Positions 44,001-55,012 of a stretch of DNA of 64,000 bases are shown one piece after another (the first letter of the stretch is position 1; every line of letters begins with the position of its first letter). The position numbers and the translations under genes were made by a program. The notes under the pieces are model-generated. The model saw only the letters and a program-made list of their open reading frames with translations. It had not been told where the DNA came from and did not search any database. The DNA is from Saccopteryx bilineata (Eukaryota > Chordata > Mammalia > Chiroptera > Emballonuridae): NCBI RefSeq assembly GCF_036850765.1, contig NC_089498.1:73324305-73388304 (forward strand). Reading direction: 5' to 3'.

Positions 44001-44689
44001 TCCCATGAATACATATAATAGGAACCTCAAGAATACTGAGCCCTACTATCTGTCTGCCTCCCACCCTCAGAGTGGCTCTTCCAGACCCTCATTTCTCCCC
44101 TCCCCTGGGCAAAAGTGCTTTCAGGCTCAGTGTTTTGTAGATTTGAGTGAAAGAAACATACCTGCAAGGAGATATCAGTACTCATTTCCAACTAAGGAAG
44201 GTTTTCTTCTCCTTTATGTATAATGTAAACATTTTCTTAATTTCCTAATTCTGAGCATAGTTTATGGAGCATTTTGCGCAGGCTGAGGGTTGGGCAAATG
44301 CTGGGATATCTTAGCTGCCAGTAGACAAAGAAATAGGAAAGAATATTTTCAGTTTCTGGGCTTTGTGAACTGAATGGGTATCTTCCCCTCTCTGGGCACA
44401 GACTCCTATATCAAAACAAAGGAGTACTCTTGAACAAAGTAGTCTATGAGAAATCAAAAGGTACTGAAAACCTCTTACTCAGAGAGATAAACCAAAATGA
44501 ATTGGGAGGTGATGCAAACACAGTCTTCTGAAAGCCAGGAGATGAGAGGTGAGAAACAGCTGCTTTGTGCTCTCGAGGAAGTGAATTAAATAAATTATGG
44601 GGGGGGGGGTTAGAAGTTTGCAACGTGGTGGATGGAGAGGGAAGAGGTTCATTTCTGAGGGAGGTTCAACTAATAAGATATCACCAACT
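44001..44689. other. Noncoding DNA, no gene recognised
   Basis: Contains a G10 homopolymer around 44600. No gene or repeat identified. Confidence 0.4.
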
Positions 44690-45260
44690 ATGCATTCAGC
44701 ATATCTGTTTGAGCACCTATCATTTGTTGGGCTTGGTGTGAAGAGTCTGGAATAGAAAAATGAGGCAGCCTAAGTATTGCACCAGAACTGAGAGAGGAAG
44801 ACAGAAAAGCTGGGTGGTGTGGACTGTGGATGTGTGGGATCCTGGACGTGCATAAACATCAGTAAAGGCTCCAGGGAAAATGGTTCATTTGAGCTAGGCA
44901 TGGAAGATTGAGGAGGAGTTTGCCAACAAACAATGAAGGTAGTAAAGGTGGGAAGTATAGCATATACAAATGCATAAAGGAACAACTGCACATAGTGAAT
45001 GGTGAGAAGTCATGTGAACATTTGAACTTGATACTTGAGTACAGTGGGGAACCCTCTTATTGGTGTGGATGGTTGATTAGCAGGTTATAATGTAGAAGCA
45101 GGAACTCAGCAGAAGCTCTTGCTATGATTCAAGATTAAGGTGTGATCAAAGGCTACACAGGTGTAGTGGAAAGAAGGGAGTGGACACACTTTTGAACTAG
45201 TCACCCAGGCTATGGGGGTGAGATGGATAGAGGACTTAAAAATGACTCAGAGGCCTCTAT
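44690..45260. repeat. Ancient L2-type interspersed repeat
   Basis: 'ctgtttgagcacctatcatttgttgggcttgg', then 'catttgagctaggcatggaagattgaggagg', then 'tgtagtggaaagaagggagtggacacac' follow the order of an old mammal-wide repeat. Confidence 0.45.
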
Positions 45261-46499
45261 CTCAGATAGCTAAGTAGACAGAATATACTCAACATTTTGC
45301 TCAAGAAAATGAAGAAAAATAGCTATACTTCATATTATCCAAGCATACATTGCCTTTAGCACCCAAGTCTCAACATATCCTTCAAACATACTGACACTTG
45401 TAAACAGTGCATTGGATGAGGCCTTCGAACCTTCCCTAATTTTCAGAAAAATTTTAATCTTTGGAAAGATGATGGAATTTCCAAAAATAAAAAAATAAGC
45501 CACATACATTGCAAATTAAGAGTCTTAATTCTTTTTCAGCTGCAACATTTATAATAAAAAGTATAAGTCCTGGGAAAGGATGAATAGGAGTGAGAGTAGG
45601 AGAAACAACCTCGCCTTTGAACCCAAAGATGCTTCAGCACCGCGGACAGCAACTCAGCATACAAGGCGGAGAAAAGCTAGCCCTGAAGAACAGTGGGTCT
45701 TGAAGATATCTGTGAACCACCTACAACTGTTTCCAAATGTAACAGGTTGAGTCTTTAGGAATTTAATATTGTAGATGATTTAATATTATTCTGTTAATCC
45801 TTAACAGAGGATGACTTTGAAGACAGAAAGATGGTCCCACTGCCACACAGGAGGAGAGAAACTAACCACACAGCAATTTTGAGTAAAGGAAAACAAATTC
45901 CTTTGAAGGTCTAGGTTTTGGGTATATGACTCTTGGGATCATAAGACCTTTAGATCAAGAATATAGGAATGGAGAGAAAGACCATCCTGGAACTGAGAAA
46001 AGCAGAACAGCCTGGTACTTGAGTGTTACCAAGCCTCTATAGCTTGCAATAACAGTGTTTCAGGTTCCTTAGGAAAGTAGGGCATATGGACCTGAGTCCA
46101 TTCCTAGGAACTAGAACTCTCAGTGGGCTGGCTGTGTGTTTGGCCATGAGGACTGCTCACTGAAAGCCAAGGGGAATGTCCTTGTGGGGCCAGGCCAGTT
46201 GGCAAGGGAAGGGTGGAGCCTCTACTAGAGCCATGGATCTTGGAATAGACTGCACAGTCAGTAAAGGCTGAGCTAGGAGAAATGAGGTGGTGACTCCCTG
46301 CAAGTGGCCCTAGCATGCAACAACACCTGTTTTGCTTTCCTGGCACTCTGTAAGCATGAGGCATTTGTTCACACGGAGGCTTGGAAGGATTCTGGAAAGT
46401 TATTGGTATTGGTTGGTGGGTGCTGGAGCCAGGTTTAATTTTTTCAGAAAGGATAAAGGAGTGTTGCATTATGTATACCTTGAGCATTGTGGAATAAGT
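45261..46499. other. Noncoding DNA, no gene recognised
   Basis: AT-rich 45300-45560 is possibly old LINE debris; otherwise unique. A 137-codon minus frame (46104-46517) has no domain. Confidence 0.4.
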
Positions 46500-46880
46500 A
46501 TGCTTGCGTTTATTCATTCTTTCATTTACTCAACAAATACTGAATGCCTATGACGTGTGCCTTGCACTGGGTGTGGCCTTGAGGATCATTAGCAAGCAAA
46601 AATTAACAGCCTCTATCCTCCCGGGGCTTACCATCTAATGAGGGAGACAGATATTAGTCAAATAATAACACAAATAAGAGGAAAATTGCAAGCTTAGCAA
46701 ACATTTCAGAGAAGAGTTACCCAAAGGTATGCTAGAAGAATGCACAGTAAGGGGTATTAACCTGGCCTGTAGGTAAAGCAGGGCCCTGAGGAAATGATGC
46801 TTGAGCTGAGGAGTGAGGAATAAGCTGGAGTCATCTGGAAGAGGACAGGGGAGGAAGGAGAGCTCCAAAAGCACCAAGGA
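46500..46880. repeat. Ancient L2-type interspersed repeat
   Basis: 'attcattctttcatttactcaacaaatactgaatgcctatgacgtg' then 'ccggggcttaccatctaatgagggagacag', the same type as 1560-1935. Confidence 0.6.
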
Positions 46881-47324
46881 GGGAGGAATTCTAGAGAGAG
46901 AAGCACACTTAAAAGTCAGGTAGGGAGTGGAAAGGTGGGAGAAAAAATGGAACTGGAGAGTCAGGTAGGACCAAACTTCAGGCCCTCATCAGTCACAGAA
47001 AGAGTTTCATCATTAGCACAAGAACACTGACCAGCTATTGACAGGTTCCGAGGGAATAAGAGAGCGGTCTAGCATCATAATCAAATTTGCATTTTGGAAA
47101 GTTCACAGTTTCAGCCTGTATTCCTCTCGAATGTAGGACTTGAAGTAAAGACTCATATACAGGCAGTTTATTTGGAAGCTGATTCCCAGGTATCAAAGAT
47201 GAAGGACCAGGAGAGTTAAAAAGGGAAGGAGAAAAAGCCAATACAAGGGTTCATTACTGAGTTGACCTCTACCATGGGGAACCTAAGCTTATCCCACTGG
47301 GACCTTCTGAGGAAGACTTAAAAT
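46881..47324. other. Noncoding DNA, no gene recognised
   Basis: Some L2-like text at the start; otherwise unique. Confidence 0.4.
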
Positions 47325-47341
47325 GCCTCTAGGAATTTTTT
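47325..47341. repeat. Target site duplication (left) of SINE
   Basis: GCCTCTAGGAATTTTTT; the same 17-mer lies at 47735-47751. Confidence 0.88.
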
Positions 47342-47734
47342 TTTTTTTTTTTGTATTTTTCCAAAGCTGGAAACAGGGATAGACAGTCAGACAGACTCCC
47401 GTATGTGCCCTACCAGGATCCACCCAGCACGCCCACCAGGGGCGACGCTCTGCCCACCAGGGGGCGATGCTCTGCCCCTCCGGGGCTTCGCTCTGTCGCG
47501 ACTAGAGCCACTCTAGCGCCTGAGGCAGAGGCCAAGGAGCCATCCCCAGCGCCCGGGCCATCCTTGCTCCAATGGAGCCTCGCTGCGGGAGGGGAAGAGA
47601 GAGACAGAGAGGAAGGAGAGGGGGAGGGGTGGAGAAGCAGATGGGCGCTTCTCCTGTGTGCCCTGGCTGGAATAGAATCTGGGACTTCTGCACGCCAAGC
47701 CGACGCTCTACCACTGAGCCAACCGGCCAGGGAA
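47342..47734 (-). mobile_element. tRNA-derived SINE, family A (antisense)
   Basis: Poly(T) then the reverse complement of the family A body. The head on the right is CCACTGAGCCAACCGGCCAGGG. Two CTCF-like motifs: TGCCCACCAGGGGGCGATG (47451-47469) and a one-base-shorter one at about 47431. Perfect 17-bp target duplication. Confidence 0.92.
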
Positions 47735-47751
47735 GCCTCTAGGAATTTTTT

Positions 47752-48232
47752 GCATGATGGTCTACATTGACCCCTGTTCTCCCACTGACCCAGGTGGTGT
47801 TGCCTGTCCCCCCCCCCAAGTTTTGAGGCCGTTCGTGCTCTGTGCCATGCAGCCGTCAGCTGGTGTTCCACACTGTGGCTTCAGAGAAGCCCTAATGTAC
47901 AATAGAAAGCAGAAATCACACATTGTGCAACTGCACTGAAACACTGTCAACAAAAACCATCAGGGAAATATTCACCGAATCATGACTGGCATCAGAGAGT
48001 GGCTGAGAGTATGTTCCACGGGCACATGGAGTTTCTGATGTATTTGTTTGGCTGCAGAGTCAATTGCAGGTGAGAGAGCATGGCTTGGGCCACAGACAAA
48101 AATGGAAGCAGTGCAGATAAAACTGAGTTGAGGAGAAGCGAAGATGGAAGACCTAGGCTATGTTTTGCAGGTTGAGTCAGTAGGACTTGCTGGTGGGCTG
48201 GCTGTGAAAGGGCATAAGGGGAACATGGAATC
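47752..48232. other. Noncoding DNA, no gene recognised
   Basis: 47985-48232 is L2-type-like; C10 homopolymer around 47810. No gene. Confidence 0.4.
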
Positions 48233-48248
48233 AAGAATGACTCATCAG

Positions 48249-48647
48249 GCTGACCAAGTGGTGGTGCAGTGGATAGAGCATCGGACTGGGACACGGAGAA
48301 CTCATGTTTGAAACCCTGAGGTCACTGGTTTGAGCGTGGGCTCATCTGGCTTGAGTGTGGGCTCACCAGCTTGAGTATGGGGTTGCTGGCTTGAGCGTGG
48401 AATCATAGACATGACCCCATGGTTGCTGGCTTGAAGCCCAAGGTCACTGGCTTGAGCAAGGGGTCACTCTCTCTACTGTAGCCCCCTGGTCAAGGCACAT
48501 ATGAGAAAGCAATCAATGAACAACTAAGGAGACTAAGGAGCCACAACAAATAGTTGATGCTTCCCATCTCTCTCCTTCCCTGCTTGTTTGTTTCTATCTG
48601 TCCCTTTTTCTGTCTGTCTCTCTCTCTGTCTCTGTCAAAAAATAAAA
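48249..48647 (+). mobile_element. tRNA-derived SINE, family B (long form)
   Basis: GCTGACCAAGTGGTGGTGCAG head, then several 'ggcttgag(c/t)gtggg' repeats, 'gtcaaggcacatatgagaaagcaatcaatgaacaac', a CT-rich stretch and an A tail. Perfect 16-bp target duplication AAGAATGACTCATCAG at 48233-48248 and 48648-48663. Confidence 0.92.
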
Positions 48648-48829
48648 AAGAATGACTCATCAGCATTCAGTCTGAACAATGAAATGGATGGTAGAAACCT
48701 TGCTTGTACAGACTTCAAACAAAAATATATGGGAAGGAGTGGCCACAGAGGGGAGAAATGCTTGGAAACCAAGAGAAGAAAGAACTTAAAGACAGTGATT
48801 GTATGCTGAGTAAAATAATGTGGTAGGCT

Positions 48830-48935
48830 GAACAGTGCTCCCTCCCCCCAAAAGATATCCATCCCCCAATCTCTGGAACCTGTGAATATTACTTTGGGCA
48901 GAGGGAGGACTTTGCAAATGTAATTAAATAAAAAA
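48830..48935. repeat. Old LTR-like relic
   Basis: 'ggctgaacagtgctccctcc ... aaaagatatccatcccccaatctctggaacctgtgaatattac ... ggactttgcaaatgtaattaaa' is a familiar mammal-wide repeat phrase; family uncertain. Confidence 0.4.
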
Positions 48936-50203
48936 TTCTCTGTGCCAGAGACAGTGCCAGTGGACGTCTCTAAGCATTCCAGGAATATCCAGGAACAGCG
49001 CTTAGTGCCAGGGGGCCACCATGGATGCAAGGAAGTTAACCTGATGCTGCAGACATGGAAATGCATGCCGGAAGGGAGATCACACAGGCTGAGGGGACTG
49101 GCAACACGTTCCAAAGGGGCAACACTGGCATATTGAGGGAGAAAAATGAATGCAGGGAGTGACTGCACATGATTCACAGGGCACATGGTAGAACAGTAGT
49201 TGGAAAGGAATAGAACGTGGCAGGCCTTGGGCTGTTGGACTAGTCACACATGCAGCAGGAAGGAGACCCTAGCTGCCAGTACCAGGTAGTGACCCACCAG
49301 CACTTAGGCTCCAAGATCCCGGGGCTGCTGTGGTCCTGCCTCACACCTGAATCTTCCCTCTGCAGAGGAAGCTGCAATGGAAAAGGCTAGTGTTATCTCT
49401 GGAGTCATCACCATGCGCATGAGCGGAATAGACCCCTGCTCAGAAGGGGTCAGCTGTCCTGGGAACCAACTATTGGGGGTCCCAGGAGGTTCAGAGGCCC
49501 CAAAAATGTGTGATCCAGAGCAGCCTCACAAACTATCCTTGTTTGCAACTCTTCGCCCCACTTAGCACAGCTGGACGGGGCTCTGTTTGCTGTCACACCT
49601 TCAGGAACCAATAAAGGGAGAAATGTGAAAGGCGGACCAGGTGGCCTTAGAACTGCCATCAGGCCACCAGGATTTGCTGAGCGTGACTGGGTCTGGGCCT
49701 GAGCTGGGAGTGCGGGGGGGTCTTTGTGTGGTAGAAACAGAAACCGGCAAATCATGCAGAAGGAGAGGGCAGGGAGGGAGTGGTAGTGTGTATCAGCAGC
49801 CAACAGCTCCCAAGGTGCTTTCACACTCACCTTTTCCTTTTCTCAGGGAAATAACCTGCTCAAGGTGATTGGTTCTTGACCCCTCCCGCCTCCCCTGGCC
49901 CAGCATTTTTTTCTTATAGCATCCTGTCTCTGAAGAAAAACCAGGCGTGACCTCTGGCCCTGTTCTGTCTTCCCAGCCTCCAAACTTCTGCATAGTCCTG
50001 TACCAGGGCAGACTCTGACGCATGGTCTGTGCTAGACTCTGAGAACCCCTTCTGGGAAGCTCACAGCCAATGCTGCTACTGCTTGTCCAAGGACCCCTCT
50101 CTGAGTAGCTAAACTGCACTCCATTTGATCACACCTAGTCCACCTATCCCATCTCACATGAATTCTGCCTTGGGATCTGAAACTTGGAAGGGAAGTTCAG
50201 AAG
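48936..50203. other. Unique noncoding DNA, no gene recognised
   Basis: A 183-codon minus frame (48635-49186) and others lack domains. No gene supported. Confidence 0.4.
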
Positions 50204-50546
50204 TACTGTATTTCCCCATGTATAATATGCTCCCATGTATAAGATGCACCTTAATTTTGGGGCCTGAAATTTGAAAAAAAAATTATTACATAAAGTTATT
50301 GAACTCAAGCTTTATTCATGATAAAATTCATACAACTCCTCATCACTGTCAAAACTCCCATTCATTAGCTTGTCCTCATCCGTGTCTGATGACGAATCAC
50401 TGTCTTCAACAATGAGCGCAAAAACAAGTGCGAAAAAGCAGGAAATGCATGTAAAAAAATCTACAACCACTGTATGAGACACACCCAATTTTTAGACACC
50501 AAGTTTTTTGGAAAAGGGTGCATCTTATACACGGGGAAATATGGTA
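50204..50546 (-). mobile_element. Nonautonomous pogo/Tc1-mariner-type MITE, copy 2
   Basis: Begins TACTGTATTTCCCCATGTAT and ends ATACACGGGGAAATATGGTA (inverted ends, TA flanks). On the minus strand about 50312-50405 reads the same acidic transposase tail as copy 1, SDSSSDTDEDK...DSDEELYEFYHE, then stop. Some terminal sequence is partly duplicated at the left end (two 'cccatgtata' phrases). About 343 bp. Confidence 0.72.
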
Positions 50547-50759
50547 ACCAAACCCACTCTGCCTGAGCCCGTCATTGTGCTATTGCCCATGCATCTGGTA
50601 GAGAGTCACAGGTTGTCTCTGAGGCTGCTCTGACTCCTCTGCTTTCCCTGACTCCATTTAGAGTCAATTCTCACATTTTCCTTAATCCTGATGCAGGGGG
50701 GAAGATATTCTGGGTCCTAAAAGATATGGTTTATAGGGTTTTATCTGCCACAAACCCAT

Positions 50760-51231
50760 ACAGTTGCATTATTCATCAACTCCATCACCCACTCCAATGT
50801 TTTGTTTTGTTTTTCTATATCTGTTAAGGTAATCATATGGTTTTTCTTTTTTAATTTATTAAGCTGGTGAAATACACTGATTTTTGAATGTTAAAGCAAC
50901 CTTACATTCTTGAGATAAACTCCACTTAGTCATGATGCATTAACTTTGTCAAATATAGCTAGAATATTTTGTTAAGGTATTTTGCTTTTTGTTGACATAG
51001 GATATTGAACCATAGCTTTCCTTTCTTACAGCGTGTTTGGTTTTGGTATCAGGGTAATGTTTGCCTCATAAAAGGAATTGGAAAATATTCCCTCCTCTTT
51101 AATCTTCTGGAAGAGTTTCTGTAGAGTTAGTCTTATCTTGTCATTAAATGTTTGATGTAACTAATCATTTAAGACATCTGAGGTCTGAAATTTTCTTTAT
51201 GGAATTATATTTAACTATAGAATCAATTTTT
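50760..51231 (-). mobile_element. Old antisense L1, segment 1 (outer host of nest)
   Basis: Reverse-complement L1 ORF2 text: 'taatttattaagctggtgaaatacactg', 'gcaaccttacattcttgagataaactccacttagtcatgatg', 'gtttggttttggtatcagggtaatg'. The next part of the element is found at 53745, beyond a sense L1 insertion. Confidence 0.8.
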
Positions 51232-52990
51232 TTAAAAAAACAGATGTTCCTCTAAGATCAGGAACATGGCAAGCATTTCCACTTTCTCCACTTCTTCCTA
51301 ACATTGTGTTGGAGGTTCTAGCCAGGGAAATTAGGCCATAAAAAGAAATAAAAGGCATCCAAAGGGGAAAGAAAGATGTAAAACCATCTCTACTTACAGA
51401 TGACATTATCTTGTATATAGAAAACACTAAAGAATCCACACACACACAAACTATCAGTGTGAATAAATGCTTTTAGCAAAGATGAAGGTTACCAGACCCA
51501 TATGTATGAATCAATTGTATTTCTGTATACTAGCAAAGCATAATTAAAAATAAAATTAAGAAAACAATTTTATTTACAATAGTATAAAAAAGAACATAGT
51601 ACTTAAGAATAAGTTTAGCTAAAGGAGTGCAAGCTTCGTCCACTGAAAATGACAAACACTGTTGGAAGAAATGAAAGATCTAAATAAATGAAAAGATATC
51701 TTGTGTATGTAGATTGTAAGACAATATTGTTAGGATGACAATACTGCCCACGTTGATCTTGGAAGATTCAATATAATGTATTTCAAAATTCAAACTACCT
51801 CTTTTTGAAGAAATGAACAAGCTGATCTTAAAGTGTATTTGGACCCAGAATAGCCAAAATTAAGTTGATAAAAACAAAGTTGGAAGATGCATACTCCCTG
51901 ATTTCAAAACTTACTACAAAACTACAGTAATTAAGACAGTATGGTGCTGGCATAAGGATAGACATATAGATCATCAGAACAGAGTTGAGAGTCCAGAAAT
52001 AAACACATATGTCCATGGCCAATCGATTTCCAACAAGGTGACAAATCCTTTGCTCGTTTAAATGGTGCTGAAACAACTGGATATCCACATGCAGAACAAT
52101 GAATGGACCAACCCCATCTCATGCCATCCATAAAAATTAACTCAAAATGCATCAGACCCCAGTGTTAGAGCTAAAAGCTAAGACTTTTTGAAGGAAACAT
52201 AGGTGTGAATCTTCTATGACACCAAAAGTACAAACCACCAAAGAAAAAAATAGATAAATTAGACTTTATTAAAATGAGAATCTTTTGTGCATCAAAAAAC
52301 ACTATCAAGGAAGTTAAAAGACAATCTACAGAATGGGAGGAAATATTTGCAAATTACAGATCTGGAAAGGACCTGCTATGCAGAATATATAAAGAACTAT
52401 TAAAATTCAATAATGAAAAAACGAAAAAAAAACACCCAATTTTTTTAAATGAGCAAAGGATTTGAATAGACATTTCCCCAAATATATACAAATAGACAAT
52501 AAGCATATGAAAAGATGCCAACATCATTAGTCATTGGGTAAACGCAAATCAATACCACAATGAGAGGAAACTGAACACCCACTAAGGTGGTTATTTTAAA
52601 AAAAGAAAAGAACAAATCTTGGTAACATGTAGAGAAATTGGGACCCTCATACATTGCTGGTGAGAATGTAAAATGGTGCAGCCACTGTGGAAACAGTTTG
52701 GCAGTTCTTCAAAAGTTAAAAATGGGTTACCATATAACCCCAAAATTCTACTATAAGGTAACCAAGAAAAGTGAAAACTTACATTCATACAAAAACTTAC
52801 AAAGGAATGTCCATAGAAACATTGTTTATAATGTTCAAAATGGAAACAACAGAAATGCCCATCACCAAATGTGTTGTGTATGCAGTGGGATATTATTCAG
52901 TCATAAAAAAAGAATGAAGTACTGATATACCATAAAACTTGGATGCATCTTGAAAACTCATGCTAAGTAAAAGAAGTCAGACACAAAAGG

Positions 52991-52998
52991 TTATATAG
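52991..52998. repeat. Target site duplication (left) of hAT MITE
   Basis: TTATATAG; repeated at 53474-53481. An 8-bp duplication is characteristic of hAT transposases. Confidence 0.92.
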
Positions 52999-53473
52999 CA
53001 GGGGTCCCCAAACTACAGCCCGCGGGCTGCATGTGGCCCCCTGAGGCCATTTATCCGGCCCCTGCCACACTTCTGGAAGGGGCACCTCTTTCATTGGTGG
53101 TCAGTGAGAGGAGCACAGGATAAGGATGCATCCTACTTCCGGTGACACGGGACGCACGCGTCACGGCTCTGGAAGCACATCATATCAGTTGTTACAGCTA
53201 GCAGTGACAAATATGGAACCAGACATTGACCATCTCATTAGCCAAAAGCAGGCCCATAGTTCCCATTGAAATACTGGTCAGTTTGTTGATTTAAATTCAC
53301 TTGTTCTTTATTTTAAATATTGTATTTGTTCCCGTTTTGTTTTTTTACTTTAAAATAAGATATGTGCAGTGTGCATAGGGATTTGTTCATAGTTGTTTTT
53401 TTTTTAGTCCGGCCCTCCAATGGTCTGAGGGACAGTGAACTGGCTCCCTGTGTAAAAAGTTTGGGGACCCCTG
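52999..53473. mobile_element. Nonautonomous hAT DNA transposon (475 bp)
   Basis: Perfect 16-bp terminal inverted repeats CAGGGGTCCCCAAACT and AGTTTGGGGACCCCTG, flanked by the perfect 8-bp duplication TTATATAG. Internal sequence includes a short, truncated frame starting atggaaccagac near 53213, possibly the remnant of a transposase start. No functional transposase. Inserted in the sense L1. Confidence 0.93.
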
Positions 53474-53481
53474 TTATATAG
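53474..53481. repeat. Target site duplication (right) of hAT MITE
   Basis: TTATATAG, matching 52991-52998. Confidence 0.92.
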
Positions 53482-53744
53482 TATATAATTTCATTTATAA
53501 AGAATGTTCAGGATAGGCAACTCCATAGAGACAGAAAGTAGAATAGTTGTGTCAGGACTTGGGAAAGGAAGAAATGGAGAGTAATTGTTAACGGGCATAG
53601 TGTTTTTATTTAAGGTGATAAAAATGTTCTGGAGTTAGAGGTGATAGCTGTACAATCTTGTGAATATGCTAATAACCACTCAATCATACATTTTGAAATG
53701 GTGACTTTTGTGTTATATGAAATTTTATGTTATATAAATAATAT

Positions 53745-53877
53745 TGTGAAAAAAGGCTATTTAAATTTTTTTATCTTTTCTGGAATGTCTAAGTTGTCAA
53801 TTATATTGACCAAATTTTGTTTATAATATCCTCATATTATCCTTTTAATATCTATAGAAACTATGATGATGGTTTCT
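53745..53877 (-). mobile_element. Old antisense L1, segment 2
   Basis: 'tgtctaagttgtcaattatattgaccaaattttgtttataatatcctcatattatccttttaatatc' continues the antisense ORF2 text that stopped at 51231. Ends at the solo LTR. Confidence 0.75.
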
Positions 53878-54367
53878 TGTTGGGGACTGAAAGACAACAG
53901 GGTCTTTGTAATTTAGATTTTGGGGGGACAGTGGTGTGGGGAGCTGGCAGTAAGCTGACAGTCTGCCCAACCCCCCACCTCACTTGTTCTGTGAAGTTGC
54001 TAAAGGCTCTTTTGCTATGGTGCTGGTGTTTATACTACTCCTACCCTCCATGTCTCTCAGAAAGACTGGAGGTAGTTTCTTTTTATCCTTTGTTTTGTGA
54101 AGTTAAGATGTTATGTATGGTGGAGGTTTTCTGTACTTGGTAGAATTCTTGGGTTGCCTTGGAAATGTGATCAGAGATCTCTTTGATTTGCTAATGGCCT
54201 CGCTTTGCCCTATAAATAAAGCAAGAAGCAGGCGTGGAGCGTGCTCTGTTCTTGCCATCAGCATTGCAGAGGCCTCCTGAGCCCATCCTTTTTCTCTAAG
54301 CCTATTTTCTTAATTCTGCGCCATTCCCACTCAGGACTGGAATTACTAGCCATACTGGTTCATGGCA
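53878..54367 (+). mobile_element. Solo LTR, 490 bp, 6-bp target duplication
   Basis: TGTTGGGGACTG ... TCATGGCA termini flanked by GTTTCT on both sides (53872-53877 and 54368-54373). Contains a TATA-box-like tataaata at 54211 overlapping AATAAA at 54215-54220, giving + orientation. No internal viral genes. The 6-bp duplication suggests class II; different in sequence from the 1944 LTR. Confidence 0.82.
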
Positions 54368-54373
54368 GTTTCT

Positions 54374-54620
54374 CTTTTATTCTTTATTTTTATAATAAAG
54401 AATATGTCGTCACTCTCTTCCTCCCTTATTTCTTTTCCTGATTAGTTTGACTAGGGGTTTGTCAATTTTATTGATATTTTCAAAGAACTAGGTTTTGAAG
54501 AAAGTCTCTCTTTATCCCCCTCCTTACCTTCTTTTCAGTTTTTAAAATTTCTCTTCATATCTTTATTTTATTTTTTTCTGGTTACACTTGATTTAGTTTG
54601 GTCTTCTTTTCCTAGTTTCT
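54374..54620 (-). mobile_element. Old antisense L1, segment 3
   Basis: 'gattagtttgactaggggtttgtcaattttattgatattttcaaagaactaggttttg' resumes the antisense ORF2 text on the far side of the LTR. Confidence 0.8.
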
Positions 54621-54975
54621 TTCCTTTCTTTCTTTCTTTTTTTCTTTCAGACAGAAAGGGAAAAAGATGAGGAACATCAACTCATAGTAGCAGCACCTTA
54701 GTTGTTCATTGATTGCTTCTCATATGTGCCTTGACCAGAGGGCTCCAGGTGAGCCAGAGACCACTTGCTCAAGCCAGTGACCTTGGGCTTCAAGCCAGTG
54801 ACCATGGGGTCATGTCTACGAGCCCATGCTCAAACCAGTGACCCCATGCTGAAGCTGGTGAGCTCACGCTCAAGCTAGATGAGCTGTGCTCAAGTCGGTG
54901 ACCTCGGGGTTTTGAACCTGGGTCCTTAGCATCTCAGGCCACTACTCTATCCACTGTGCCACTTCCTGGTCAGGC
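54621..54975 (-). mobile_element. tRNA-derived SINE, family B (antisense, long form)
   Basis: Poly-pyrimidine tail on the left, 'agttgttcattgattgcttctcatatgtgccttgaccag', five or more 'caagccagtgacc/tcaagctggtgagc' repeats, and the head on the right ending CACTTCCTGGTCAGGC. Degenerate target duplication TTTTCCTAGTTTCT (left) and TTTTTCTAGTTTCTT (54976-54990). Confidence 0.88.
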
Positions 54976-54995
54976 TTTTTCTAGTTTCTTCAGTT

Positions 54996-55012
54996 AAAAC
55001 TTAATATATTGT
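54996..55012. repeat. Target site duplication (left) of full-length L1
   Basis: AAAACTTAATATATTGT, 17 bp, identical to 62758-62774. The TT/AAAA-type cleavage context fits L1 endonuclease. Confidence 0.93.

Larger units (their letters stand above)
51232..53740 (+). mobile_element. Sense L1 fragment (ORF2 C-terminal half to 3' UTR), decayed, split by hAT MITE
   Basis: Begins in the RT domain ('tggaggttctagccagggaaattagg', 'cttacagatgacattatcttgtat' for the antisense-of-ADD region). It runs through the C-terminal region ('gggaccctcatacattgctggtgagaatg') and a 3' UTR ending near 53740. The hAT MITE 52999-53473 interrupts it. Many stops; no ORF remains. Confidence 0.85.
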
